Shown in pieces: positions 47,329-58,700 of a stretch of DNA of 64,000 bases. Within the stretch, counting starts at the first letter, position 1, and each line of letters opens with the position of its first letter. The stretch comes from Zeus faber. Its lineage: Eukaryota; Chordata; Actinopteri; Zeiformes; Zeidae. A program made the translations under genes and the position numbers. The DNA lies in assembly GCA_960531495.1 (NCBI GenBank), contig OY482848.1:24369879-24433878 (forward strand). Direction: 5' to 3'. The notes under the pieces were generated by a model, which was not told where the DNA came from, did no database searches, and saw only the letters and a list, made by a program, of their open reading frames with translations.

Positions 47329-48481
47329 TTATACTCACTAGGCCACTCGACCTCGTAGGTGTATCCCAGGTTTTCCGGGGCGGAGACAAACATCTCGGCG
47401 TTGGTGACGGGGGGCCAGAAAGGAACCATGTTGAACCTGCGGTTGTGACCGATGGGAGCGTTTTCCTCGGGGTACACCACCTCGCCTGGACGTGGAGACG
47501 GGAGTGAAAAATCGGTTTGAGCTGAATTGTTAGCCTCGGAAAACGTATCTGAACTAAACATCTGCTCCCGCGTACCTGGACTGTGCCTGCGGAGCCATTC
47601 GTCGAAGATGGCGTCGGTGAAGGTGTGCAGCAGGACGAAGATGGGGTCGTTGGGGGAGAGGTGGGTTTGTCCGCCCGTCCCGTTGAGGAACAGGTGAGCC
47701 AGGTTGTGGAGGCTGCGGACCACGGGGTCGTACATCCCCTGGGGGGCGCTGTAGCCTGGAGGATGAAGACGACAAACCTGCTGAAAAAGCAGCACCTTGT
47801 GCAAGGAAACAGTGAGATAAGCAGTCCCTCCAAAAGGTGTAAGCCCCCTACGACCCGTCAGGTTTGTTGGTGTTCCTGGTAACACTGATGTCTGATATCT
47901 CTGCGCTCCCCTCCCTGCGCTGGTTGCTCAGATCCAAAACTTCGCACAATGCGGCTTTCACTCGCCGAGCTCTTGTTTGGTCACATGCTTGAATGCAGCC
48001 CTGTTGCCCTCTAGCCAAAGCAGTCCCCTACGCCGGCTCCAACGTCATCCCCCGATTACGTGTTTTGAGCGCCCACCTTCGATGGTGTTCCTGAAGCTCT
48101 CGGAGGAGGTGGAGTAGTACGGCGGTGTGTCGAAGGTGTTGAGCTCCAGGCATTCCACGACGTCCTGGGGCTGCGGAAGCCGCTGGACCATGGGGCGTGC
48201 CACGTTGCCGGCCGGGTTCCTCCTGATAGGACTGGTCTCCGTGTCTGGATGGAAGCACGGCAAATCGAACGTCACTTCCCGCACTTTGCCAAGACCCAAA
48301 GTGAGCGGACTTTAAGGCCAGGTCACGTCCAGAAATCAACAGGGAGATTTGTACATTAGATGTGCAATAATGACTGTTTTGATCACAGTTTCACTCTCGT
48401 GTCTCGTGTAGACAGCGTTGGAAGTTTGGACTAAATCATAGGGAACAATAAGAGTCTTCGAACATGAATCCACTGGTGCCT

Positions 48482-48535
<54 letters not shown>

Positions 48536-49651
48536 CCTCTGCCTCTCACCAGCTGCATAACTGAGCTGCCTGTCGGTTCAAGGCTTATTCCCTTTGATCA
48601 CAGGAACCAGGAGGTGACGGTTTGTTCTTTCAACCGACACATGCACAAATTAGGCAACCTTTATGTCCTTTTAAGGAGATGTTACTTGCGGAATCAAGAC
48701 AATGTCATTCCTGTCTGACTCCGTTAAGACTCTTAATAAGATAAATCACAACCGCCTTTGGCCACTCACATGCTCTTACTATTAGCCTGCAGCTCGCCCT
48801 ACATTTTTCTCCCGGTGTTCATTAGGAGCCGAGCAGTTCATGGGCTCATTGTGAAAGACGGCTGAGGAGGATTTAAATTCTTGATTAAAAGGCCTTTAAT
48901 ACCTGATGAAACAACCCTGATACATAAAATGGGTCACTTAGCCTGACTCCGAACAAAAGCGATCGCTGAGCACTGCAATCCGGTGCCAGTGAGGTAGGGG
49001 ATCCAATCCCTCTCAGCGTAATCGCCTACAACAAAAAACTCGGCCCACTGTTACACTAACGCTACATACTCGTACTGTATGCACAAAGATAACCTCTGTG
49101 CCCTTGTAAAGCCCTTGGAACTCTGGGGTAAGTTCAGAGCTCTGCCACATTTGAAGATCTAAACCCGGCTTTACCTCGATGGACTCCTTCAAGGGGGGGC
49201 TCGGTGATGCAGAGGAGACTGTGGAGCCATTGGAGGAGCCCCTGGCATTGTAATGGAAAGCAATATCCAATGCCCCTCAGCAGCTGGCGAGCATTTAACT
49301 GCATTGATTATGTTCTGCGTGTTCTCTCTACGAGCCGTTTGCCCTTTTTTCCCCGACGCACTTCAGACCGCAGCCGCCATCAGCATCATTCTCAACTGCA
49401 GAGTTAGACGCTTGCCGCTGGTGCATTTATAAGTGTGTATGTGTGTGTGTGTGTGTGTGTCAGCGTTCTCGGGATCAGTTGTTGGAAAAACGTCTGAAAA
49501 TAACCCAATTAGATGCAGATGGCCGGCCCAATAACGGGCAAAAGCCGTCAACCCAAGGGGAAGAAGTTCTTTCGAAGAAGAGTGAGAGCGGATGTCAAAG
49601 AGGATACGGTTTGGGGAAGTCCTCTATCTAGATCTTACCTCTGCAAATATC

Positions 49652-49714
<63 letters not shown>

Positions 49715-52004
49715 GTGTGTGTGCGTGACGACGAGAGTCTCCCAACATTGTGTCGGTGTTGTCCTGGAGGTGTGTGCAATGCCCTCACTGTTGCAGATGG
49801 TCCCCAAGGTGTCGTAGTCGTCGACGCTCTCGCAGATGACCCTCCACTGGGAGAAGACAGAGTTGGGGCTGAGGGAGTTCACGTCGAAACTGCTCCGGGA
49901 TCCCAGGAGGTCGTCGGTGCAGATGTCGCACTCGCTGCCGCCGATGGCGAAGTTCCAGTAGGGGAGGGCGAAGGTCTGATCCCCCAGCATGTTCTGGATG
50001 GGCGGAGAGAGGAGAGGAGGGTGGGGCGGGGTGAGTCCTTTTTTGGACCTTAGTGATAAAAGAATGATAAACACGTTGGATGGACGTGATCTGAATGACG
50101 GACGAAAAGGAACGTGCGTTGCAGTGGTCACTGGGCCCTCGAGAAATGCCAAACTTTGCCATTGCGGAATTATTTTTCACGGGAAAAAACGAAATTCTCC
50201 CCCCGAAAAACCGCCTGATTCAGACGCTGCCAAGTCGAGGTATCAAGTCGGAAAGTGACAAGTAATCTATAGTGAAAGATTCCCAACAGAAAGCTGGAGG
50301 CAGCTCAGGGGTTCTCTCTGCCTAGATCAATCAATTAGTCAGTATTAGGCAAAATCACAACTGCGCAGAGAGCCCATATCTTTGAGGAGCCGTACGAAGA
50401 TTACATTGAAAGGCACTTCATTCTGTCCATCTGTTCATAAAATCGGTTTAAATAAATGTTGTTGTTTTCAGGAGCTGTGGACTATTTTTTTTTTTCCATT
50501 TTAAGATGTGACTTAACCATCTTAATCATGCCTTAATGATAATGGATTACTGGTTGAAGAACATTGAGGAAAATTATAGTTCATAAGACTGGATAACAAA
50601 ATGACATAAATTTGCTTAACTTCTGTCCTCCTTCCTTCCTTCCTTCCTCCCTTGTACCCCTTGACTTGCCCTGACCTGCATGTCTCTCTCCAGCTGCAGA
50701 AGGTGGAAGCGGTGCCATGTGACGAAGCCCGGACCCTCGTGGGAGAAGTCCACCCCTCCGAAGCTGGCCTGGCCGGGCCCCAGGTAGGTCTTGCTGACAG
50801 AGTAGTAGTGGCTCCAGACAAAGTAGTTGTAGATGGTGATGTTCTCAAACTGGGGGGTGTTGCCGTCGGGTCCGTACACCTCCTGGTACCTGGGGATGTG
50901 GAGGGGAACGGGTTGAATATGTAGTGATGCCACGTCTTGTGAGGACTGTTTGTACTGTGACTGTCTGGCTCTGATTCTGTCTGGATTCTAACTTAAAGTA
51001 TCCAATTTGCCCCTTTTTATTAAATGACAAATGGCATGAAAACCCACTTGATACTGTGCAAACAAAGACAAAGCAGGGTGTCAGCCCTCCCCTGATTGTA
51101 GATGCACTCAGTAAACATGTTGACAGAAACAGATCGATATTGAAGCTCCTTTCAAGATTCTGGGCCTCCCCTTTCTGACTGCTGCCTGATTTTTTGGGGG
51201 GAACGCCATGGCACCTGCTCTGTGCTGGATGCTACCCTCGGTATTTGACGGACAGGGGAGGTGGAGCAGCAGCGGAGGGGGGTAGGGGAAGCCGTTCTGG
51301 AAGAGCTCAACCTGGAACTCTTCCAGGTTTCTCTTCCAACTTTTGTTCTGCTGTAAATGAGTAATTAAGGTATCGAAAGGTCATATGAATTGATATGAAT
51401 ATCATCGACTGGGTGTATGTTTGAAGTACCGTCGCGTACAGATGACCAGGTCAGGGTGGACGGCCTTCTTGGCTTGGTCCAAGGCGTTAACAAAGGCCTG
51501 CTTTTCAGCTGTAGTCATCTGCATCACATTCCTTCTTACTATAAGGGGGGCGGAGAGAAAGGTTCATAGGCATCTCATAGCACCAAATAATGGTTTGTAT
51601 TGTCCGGACTTGACATTAACGTGAAGTAAGAGGATCGGCCTCTTACCAACAGAGATCCTCTGGTCGCAGTTGGGTCCGGTCAGTCCGTGTCGGCAACGCC
51701 CGCAGTTGTACCCGCTGAAGTTGCCGTTGCACTGGCACGTCCTGTTGAAGAACCTGAGCGGCCACCGCTCCCGGTCGTCCCGCCCGTCGTGGGGGTACTG
51801 GGGCCCGTGGCGGCGGTTGTCGGCCGCGATGAGCACGCACTGCCCCCTCCCCGTGCCGGCGCCGCACTCGTCACCCGCCGCCCCCGTGGGTGAGGGGCAG
51901 CACTGGCCGCTCCGCAGCCCCTCGGCGGTCACGCACTCCCGGGGAAACTGGGCCAAAGTTAAGGTGGCACAGAGGGTGACCACCAGGCAGCCAACCCGCC
52001 ACAT
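47025..52004 (-). CDS. tyrp1: tyrosinase-related protein 1, complete, 8 exons
   Basis: Type I membrane glycoprotein of the melanosome, tyrosinase family, needed for eumelanin synthesis and melanosome stability. Exons in transcript order: 51647-52004, 51430-51538, 50676-50889, 49789-49993, 48077-48244, 47576-47755, 47339-47485, 47025-47230. They total 1587 bases (528 residues plus stop; human TYRP1 has 537). All junctions are GT-AG with matching phases. A signal peptide ([18 protein letters not shown]) is followed by the Cys-rich EGF-like region. Metal site A histidines are H183, H206, H215; site B H368, H372, H395, matching human 192, 215, 224, 377, 381, 404. A transmembrane segment lies near residues 467-490, with a PLL sorting motif and terminal SQSVV in the tail. 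The sequence is clearly closer to TYRP1 than to TYR or DCT. It appears intact. The teleost paralogue (a or b) is undetermined. Confidence 0.96.
47281..47328. repeat. GT/CA microsatellite in tyrp1 intron 7
   Basis: About 23 units, starting roughly 12 bases past the exon 7 donor on the transcribed strand. Confidence 0.95.
47339..47485 (-). CDS. tyrp1: tyrp1 exon 7
   Basis: Encodes [43 protein letters not shown]. Donor GTGAGT; a CA repeat begins within about 12 bases of the donor on the transcribed strand. Confidence 0.95.
47576..47755 (-). CDS. tyrp1: tyrp1 exon 6: metal site B
   Basis: Encodes [46 protein letters not shown]. It carries H368, H372 and H395. Entry and exit phase 1. Confidence 0.96.
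48077..48244 (-). CDS. tyrp1: tyrp1 exon 5
   Basis: Encodes [40 protein letters not shown], ending [27 protein letters not shown] is near-identical to mammalian TYRP1. Joined to exon 4 it gives an NNT glycosylation sequon. Confidence 0.95.
48486..48540. repeat. CT dinucleotide repeat in tyrp1 intron 4
   Basis: CT run with one CG interruption, inside the 48245-49788 intron. Confidence 0.9.
49652..49726. repeat. GT microsatellite in tyrp1 intron 4
   Basis: About 35 GT units with GTTT and GTGC variants. Confidence 0.95.
49789..49993 (-). CDS. tyrp1: tyrp1 exon 4
   Basis: Encodes [72 protein letters not shown] and [11 protein letters not shown] are hallmark TYRP1 wording. Donor GTGAGG. A GT/CA microsatellite follows about 65 bases into the intron. 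Confidence 0.96.
50676..50889 (-). CDS. tyrp1: tyrp1 exon 3: metal site A
   Basis: Encodes [52 protein letters not shown], ending ERDMQ. It contains all three site A histidines (H183, H206, H215). Donor GTCAGG. Confidence 0.96.
51430..51538 (-). CDS. tyrp1: tyrp1 exon 2
   Basis: Encodes [20 protein letters not shown], then [14 protein letters not shown]. Human TYRP1 has [20 protein letters not shown]. Acceptor CTTATAG, donor GTACTT, exit phase 2; joins exon 3 as [13 protein letters not shown]. Confidence 0.9.
51647..52004 (-). CDS. tyrp1: tyrp1 exon 1: signal peptide and Cys-rich domain
   Basis: Starts [20 protein letters not shown], then [28 protein letters not shown]-type wording ([20 protein letters not shown]), [16 protein letters not shown]. 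The start is chosen because signal peptide cleavage before QFP gives the usual mature N-terminus. Donor GTAAGA, exit phase 1. Confidence 0.95.
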
Positions 52005-53035
52005 GCTACCACAGAAAGAGAAGGGAGGAAGGAGGGCAGAGGGGTGGAGAGCGTGCAGTCAGATGAGGGTGAAATGATGGCTGCGCCGGAGTGTGGGCTT
52101 TAGCAAGAGGAACGCCAAAGGAGCGGAGAGTATTTTCAAGCCTGGGTGTATTATGAAAGATTCAGGGGGAAAAAGATTGAATGCACCAAAGGCATCCTGG
52201 TTCACTCCCGGTTAGAGCGAGAGGAGAACTCACTCTGTTAGCGTGTTCTCTTGTTGAAGCCAATTATTTTAACATTTTGCTTCGGAACTTACAGTTCCTA
52301 AATTTCCCTGCTGGCAACACAAGTCACTATCTATAATTTACAACTCCATTAGCTTTCAACTACTACACGTTCTAAAATGCTTTCAACAAAAGACGTCGAG
52401 GAGAACAATGCTCTGAGAGAAAGACTTGTTTGATTTTTTTTCTTTCTTTAGTTAGATTTGGCTCTCGCTTTTGAACCCTGTTGATGAAGAATGAATGAAG
52501 GAGTTTCTAATAATAATATGGCAAGAGCAATTATTTTCCATCAAAATCGGAACAACAACCACAAGAGGAACGTTACAGATGGAATTGTGTCTCATTGGCT
52601 CCCGAGAAAACGATTGCGTTCCGTATTACATGAATGATTGACTACACACACCCTCCAGGCGGCAACGCGGTACATGAAAAGATAATTGATTAACTTCCTC
52701 TCACACTTTAACTACAGTTTCACTTTCATTCCTGCGCAACTTTGATATTGCATATTATTCAATTGCACGGCTGTGCACCTGCAGCTGTATTAATCAGGAG
52801 ACCTCACTGGACTGATAAGGTACAAAATCTAAAATTTTTACAGTCATTTTCAGTTTCTTTCTGGTTAAAAAACAGTGATTTGTGTGTGTGATTTTTTTTT
52901 TTCCCCCTACCTCTGACTGTGCATGTTGGTCCTCTCTGTCTGCAATGTAGCCCCCCTCTAGGGGCAGCTTATTCACCACTCCTGGCTTAAATAGCTTCCT
53001 AGCGCATGACCAGGGCCCTTCTACTTGTATGGACA

Positions 53036-53049
53036 CACACGCACGCACG

Positions 53050-53137
<88 letters not shown>
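53036..53137. repeat. CA microsatellite upstream of tyrp1
   Basis: About 50 CA units, roughly 1 kb upstream of the tyrp1 start codon. Confidence 0.95.
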
Positions 53138-53139
<2 letters not shown>

Positions 53140-53858
53140 TACCACAGATAGCTCACCCGCACACACATACAAACACAGAGAGAAAACTTAATAGTTCAAA
53201 CCCCTCTAGTGAATACTCACACACATGCCTCGTGATCATAACTCAGGAGAGGCTGATATGCAAGTGCACTCATGCAAAAAATAAATGGGGCTCGTTGGGT
53301 GAGAAATGGCATCCGTGCCTCGAACATATCTGCGTCGCTGAAAGGACCTTTTCCTCCAAAGCGCTTATGAAGGCAAAGGGTAAAAAAAAAAAAAAAAAAA
53401 AGGGGGGGAGGATAGGCACTCGAGACGATCATCTTTATTCTGTACAGCATGAATCACAAAGGATGACGAAACAGGTCAAAATTTATGTGAAATCGAAATT
53501 ACAAGTCAAACTTCAAATTAGGTCGACAATAGAAAATAGAAATGCAATGTGATTGCAATGTGAATGACTATGACAGTCACAGTGAGCTCATTCCATGTGG
53601 CCCATTACACAGTGACCAACGTGGGTCAGTACTCATTTTAAAAACATTCCTAAACAGTTTAATTCTACACTTAAGACTTTACCAAGGTATTAACCAAGTT
53701 CACAATTTATATCACATTTACACACACAATTCTCAATATAGTCACTGTTCACTGAAGGACAACACACAATACCTGTTAACCAAAACCTTGTGAAATGCAA
53801 AATTGCAGCACACACTCCTGCAAGTTTTTTTTTTGTACCACACTCATATGAAAACTCA

Positions 53859-53865
53859 CACACAC

Positions 53866-53935
<70 letters not shown>
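53859..53935. repeat. CA microsatellite upstream of tyrp1
   Basis: About 36 CA units between tyrp1 and the 3' end of the acidic membrane protein gene. Confidence 0.95.
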
Positions 53936-53937
<2 letters not shown>

Positions 53938-54024
53938 TATAAAGGGGCTACACTTTCAGATGATATTACAAGTCAGTAATGGAAGATAGACCCTCTGAGT
54001 GGGGTGGATTTTGTTTTTTGTTTT

Positions 54025-54030
54025 TTTATT
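54025..54030 (-). promoter_or_regulatory. candidate polyadenylation signal of the acidic membrane protein gene
   Basis: AATAAA on the - strand about 150 bases past the stop codon. Confidence 0.35.
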
Positions 54031-54178
54031 CATAACCTATATAGTTTTCGTTGTGAGGCATCGGGTGTACGGCCGGGTTCATGCCGGAGCGTGGGAACTG
54101 GGCAGCGGCTCCATTTCTGGGCTCTGTTTAGACAGGAGCGGGCTGTGGGTCTGGCAGATAGACCAGCAGATGGACTGC

Positions 54179-54359
54179 CTACAGGACGGACGTCCTGAGG
54201 TCTGGCGAGGAGTTTGCTTCTGGTTCTGGTCCAGAGCTGGCTGGCTCCTCCGCTGAGCCTGGCGGGAGATCCGACATGGCCACTTCCTGCTCCTCGTGCT
54301 GCTGGCCTTTGTGTTGAGCCAGGACGTTAGCCACGTCAGACGGGTTAAGGGCCGCTATC
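54179..54359 (-). CDS. acidic membrane protein, exon 5: cytoplasmic tail
   Basis: Encodes RIAALNPSDVANVLAQHKGQ, then an acidic Ser/Pro tail ending SPDLRTSVL and a TAG stop. Acceptor TGTGTCTAGCAG. The phase fits exon 4 exactly (AG|G). Confidence 0.8.
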
Positions 54360-55676
54360 CTGCTAGACACAACAGTTGGACAGCACACGGGCGTTAAGGA
54401 ACAGTAATGGGTACATATGTGGAAATGGGAAAGTGAGAAATAACTGATTGCAGAGATTTGTCAATGACAAGGGCCTTAGGAGTGCAGCCATTTGATATGA
54501 ATAATGGACCAATGGCACATTTGAAGACAAGGGGTTAAAGTTTCTGCAGGATTCACTTCCTGATCGACTGTTCTTCTGCAGGAGAGCAGTTTGTTTTGTG
54601 CATATTTAGCTTCCTCCCATGGAGAAGACACTCGGCCACCTTTGGTATTGAGATTACACCGCTACTAGGGTTGTGACTTTTCATATTGTGCTTTTGAAAG
54701 TTCCTTTGTTAATCTGTTTGCCATGTTTACACTTGCTCTGAAATGACATTACCACTGTGCGGTTTCTGAACAAGGACACCCTTCGAGCAGATACAGTAGC
54801 GTTGCGTTAAATAATTCAGTTTCTCTTTGTGAATCTTTGGCACAAGACACACATCGAAATGCAGCTTTGTGCCTCGCGTTCTGTCGTTTGCACAGGAGAC
54901 AGGTGTGCACGCTGGCACAGCGCTGCTTACATACATAGACAGCAGGCTCTACCTGCACTTGCACGCATGTTACTCCTTTGCACACAAGAGGAACATCTCT
55001 TCCTTTTGGGGATCTTTCCACTTTACAGACAAACAGACAAAATGCACATATGCATATATATTTATATGTAAGCATATTTGGCACACACGCACTCACTCAC
55101 ACATAAACCTCGGTTTATTGTAGCAGGCAGTGGTATGAAACCATGCTTCGAGTTCGTCAGACCCACCGCCTCATGTGACCAATTCACAATCTTCCTGCGC
55201 ACAGAGTGACTTGTACAACCAGCCGGCAGGCAATCAGCTGAGAGGCACCCCCTCCTACTTTGAGAATGCACTGACCATTATCAGGTCAGCGCATCACATT
55301 CGGTCTGCTGACATTGGGCAACTTTGACGCCCCGCAGAGCCAAGCGCAAAGCAGAAGGGCAGAAAAGTAGGTTTCTGGAAGTGGGAGGACACGCCCAAGA
55401 AAAGAGGCTGAGAAAGAGAGACTTGAAGGAGGGAGTTTGTGTTTTAGTTACTGAATGTACCGCAGCTGCCTTTGGACAGAAGCCTTCATTCTGGTGTTTT
55501 TTTAAATTGGCCCCATTTTAGGAATCCGCTGCTCTATGTTCGCATGTTGGTGTGGATTGGTGAACATACAGCTGCACGTCTCCGTTGCCCGCGGGAAGGG
55601 TGTCGTCGTTGCAGTCTCCTCCTGTCGCTGCCTCTGGTTCCACACATCCCTCTTCACAGGCTCTCTGTGGGGCCGA

Positions 55677-55708
<32 letters not shown>

Positions 55709-55717
55709 GCACGCACG

Positions 55718-55764
<47 letters not shown>

Positions 55765-58700
55765 ACACGATTCATTTTCCTCTTCCCAGTAATAAAAGTG
55801 CTGGCAGTGGAGAAAGAAAATCCTCATCTGGTCACTTTAGTTGTATATGTAAAATATCCTTTCGATGTTCCAGAAAAAAAGAGCGGGTAGTGCTGCATTC
55901 ATACCTTTAAATCCAAACTTGCTTGGGGTGGCTTAAAAAGTTTTTTTTATACCACACACATTGGCTGGAAGCAAACTAAATAACCCCTTTGGGGGATTGT
56001 TTACACAGTAGCCCAATGGAAAGACATTTTTACTGTGGTAGTGGCTTCATAACATACCTGTTCGTTCCATTACGGCATTTAACCATGTAGATGATGATGA
56101 CAATCGTCTCCAGAACCAGGAAGACTGCAGCAGAGATGGCTCCGATCTTCCATGCCTCCAGACCAAGCTCTGCCAGGTCTGAAACGATGTATGAATGCAA
56201 GGGTGAGAGATTTTTTGGTTTCCTCTGATTTAGTCTTCTCACGCAAAGATTCTGAATATGACTAATCTGTTATAGAGAGGCAGCAACTTAGTTACTTTAA
56301 TTATGCTATTGATCGCTACCGAGCTCCTTATTTGTTTGGTATTCCTTCCAAGCTGGAAGCATCCTTCCATGTCCATATTCAATTGTGAAGAGTTAGCTCC
56401 ACCCATCCTGTGCGGTTGCATGTTGCGATGGAACAGATTGAAATGGGCAACATGTATATTTTCTGTGCAGAACCAGTTTGGCATGTTCTCTGACACCAGG
56501 GCTGGACTGGGACAGACTATTTGCCCTTGCATTTCCAGCGGGGGGTAAAAATCACCCACTACCATCTCCCACTTTCTGTGTTCTTTTTTACCTGAGTTGT
56601 CAGCTGCATCCTCCACCAACTCATTGGTTTCACCTTGCTCCGCCCCTTCCGTCTGAGGCGCCGTGGCCAGAACCTGGTCCACAAAATCATCCGCAGCAGG
56701 TTGGGCCACTGTAGGGTCATGGGACAAAAGGTCATCAAGTGAGAGGATCTGGTTGGCCTCCTCCTGTAGAAGCTCCTCCCCACCCGTGTCGATGCTACTG
56801 GTCTCCCCAACAAGGGTGGGGGCGGCCTGGTCCTCGTGTCTGTGCTCCACGGAGGTCTCAGCACCACCAGTGGCATCGTGCTCAGGCTCTGGGGAAGAGA
56901 TCAAAAGCGCTGCTAGAGGAGGGGTTTGGTATGTGACACGCAGATGAAAATGAAGACCAGAGGCCAAGGTTTAGGACTCGTTGAGTAGATCTTAGGAATG
57001 TGGCATTGTGGAGAAGCGTGTGGGAGTTGAAGTGGAGATGCATGTCTGCATAGGGGTGCGCCCACGTGATGTGTACCTTGTTGCTAAGAGTTACTTTGCT
57101 GCGCAAAATGTGTGTTTAGCGTGTCAATCTTTGCTTGTACATGTCACTGAAGTCAGAGGGTTCTCAAAAGTGGAGGCTTTTAGAGTAGACGTTCTTGCTC
57201 TTCATTCAAAGTCTGTGTTGGGATATTGGAAACTTTTCGAATCCTTCCTTTTGTTCTAGCCTGTAACTCGAGCAGACAAGGTGTCAAGAGTCGTTGGTTG
57301 CAAAAGCTTCGATTTTCCCAATCCAGCCCGTTTGACAATATTATTCTAAACAGCATTATGTACGAGATTTATTTTTAAACACAAATCAGGAGCATATCTT
57401 TACACGTCGAAAGATTCAATTACTTATGACACTGCTACATATGTAGGTAAAGATAATGTCAGTGAGGCCAGGTTGTTCAGGCTCTACAGGTTGGTTGAAG
57501 ACATACTATGCTGAAGATAAAGTGTTCAGGTAGGTGTGAGTGGGTGATCATATCTTATATCTTTACACAATCCTGTCCGTTGTCTTGTGCTCCACCATGA
57601 TATTTTGAATGGAGTTTGCTGTGACTGTTGCTCTGGGGTCTGTGAGTGGCCCACCTTGATCTTCTTCTTGACTGGTTTGTGAGGGCTCCAAGGCGTTTTG
57701 TTCTCGTCCTGCTGCTTTAGGTCCTTGTTCGACTAGTCCTTCGCCAATGTCCTTCTCTAGCAGACCCTCACCCCCAGCCCCCTCTAGCGCTCCCCTGTCT
57801 CTTGCTTCCACCACATCCTCCACACTGTTGACAATTAAAGTGGCTTGTTCCTCTGCTCTCTTCTCTCCATCTTTCTCATTCTCTGATATGACTTCTGGTT
57901 CAGCTTCTTCTATCTGTTGTCCTATTGCAGATTCTGTGCTATCTGCCTCCTCGTTATTATCAGGTGGTAGGTGGGGTACCGCTATTACACCGCCTTCGAC
58001 TTCGCTACCCTCCTCCTTCATCCCAGCTTCCTCTGTCACCCCCACATCTCCATTCCGCTCCACATCTTCCTCCATGAGCCTCAGGCTTGCGTCCCCTTCA
58101 CTGTTCCACCCTGTTGCTCGGTCTTCCGTTACCTCCACAGCAGCCGGAGCCTCATCCGTTTCCTCTCTCTTTGGTTCACCTACTTCTTCCTCTACGGTCT
58201 GGACCGACGCTACCTCTTTTAACATCCCCTTTTCTCCTGCCTCCTCCAGAGCACCTGCTGTTGCCACTACACCCCTCTGAGACACTATAGACTCGACAGG
58301 TGATGTGCCTTCTTCTGCTCCTCCAACATCTCCCCCTGCCTTCTCCTCGACAGGTTCAGCCACAGTTTCCTCCTCTCCTAATCCAAGCCCCATCTCCTCC
58401 CCCTCACCTTCCTCCTCCTCCTCCTCCTCCTCCTCCCCTCTAGTGGCCTCAGGTTCAGACTCGGACTCTCCTATCTCCTCCTGCTCCTTCTTTTGGCCAA
58501 CAACACCTTCCATCGCGACTCCTCTACTCTCAACCACCACTGCCTCCTCAACTCCCACCTTTGCTTCGGCCCCATGTTCAGGTTCACTTTCGCCTATCTC
58601 TGCTCCCATCGCCTGCTCTCTGCTATCCTCCCATGCCTCTCCTCCTCTCTTCTCTACTCCACCTCCTCCAACCGCCTCCCCCAGGGCGGCCTCCACCACT

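Larger units (their letters stand above)
52005..54024. other. tyrp1 5' flank
   Basis: Should hold the tyrp1 promoter. I saw no confident M-box (CATGTG context) close to the start and no clear TATA box. It has two CA microsatellites and an A18 run near 53383. Confidence 0.45.
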
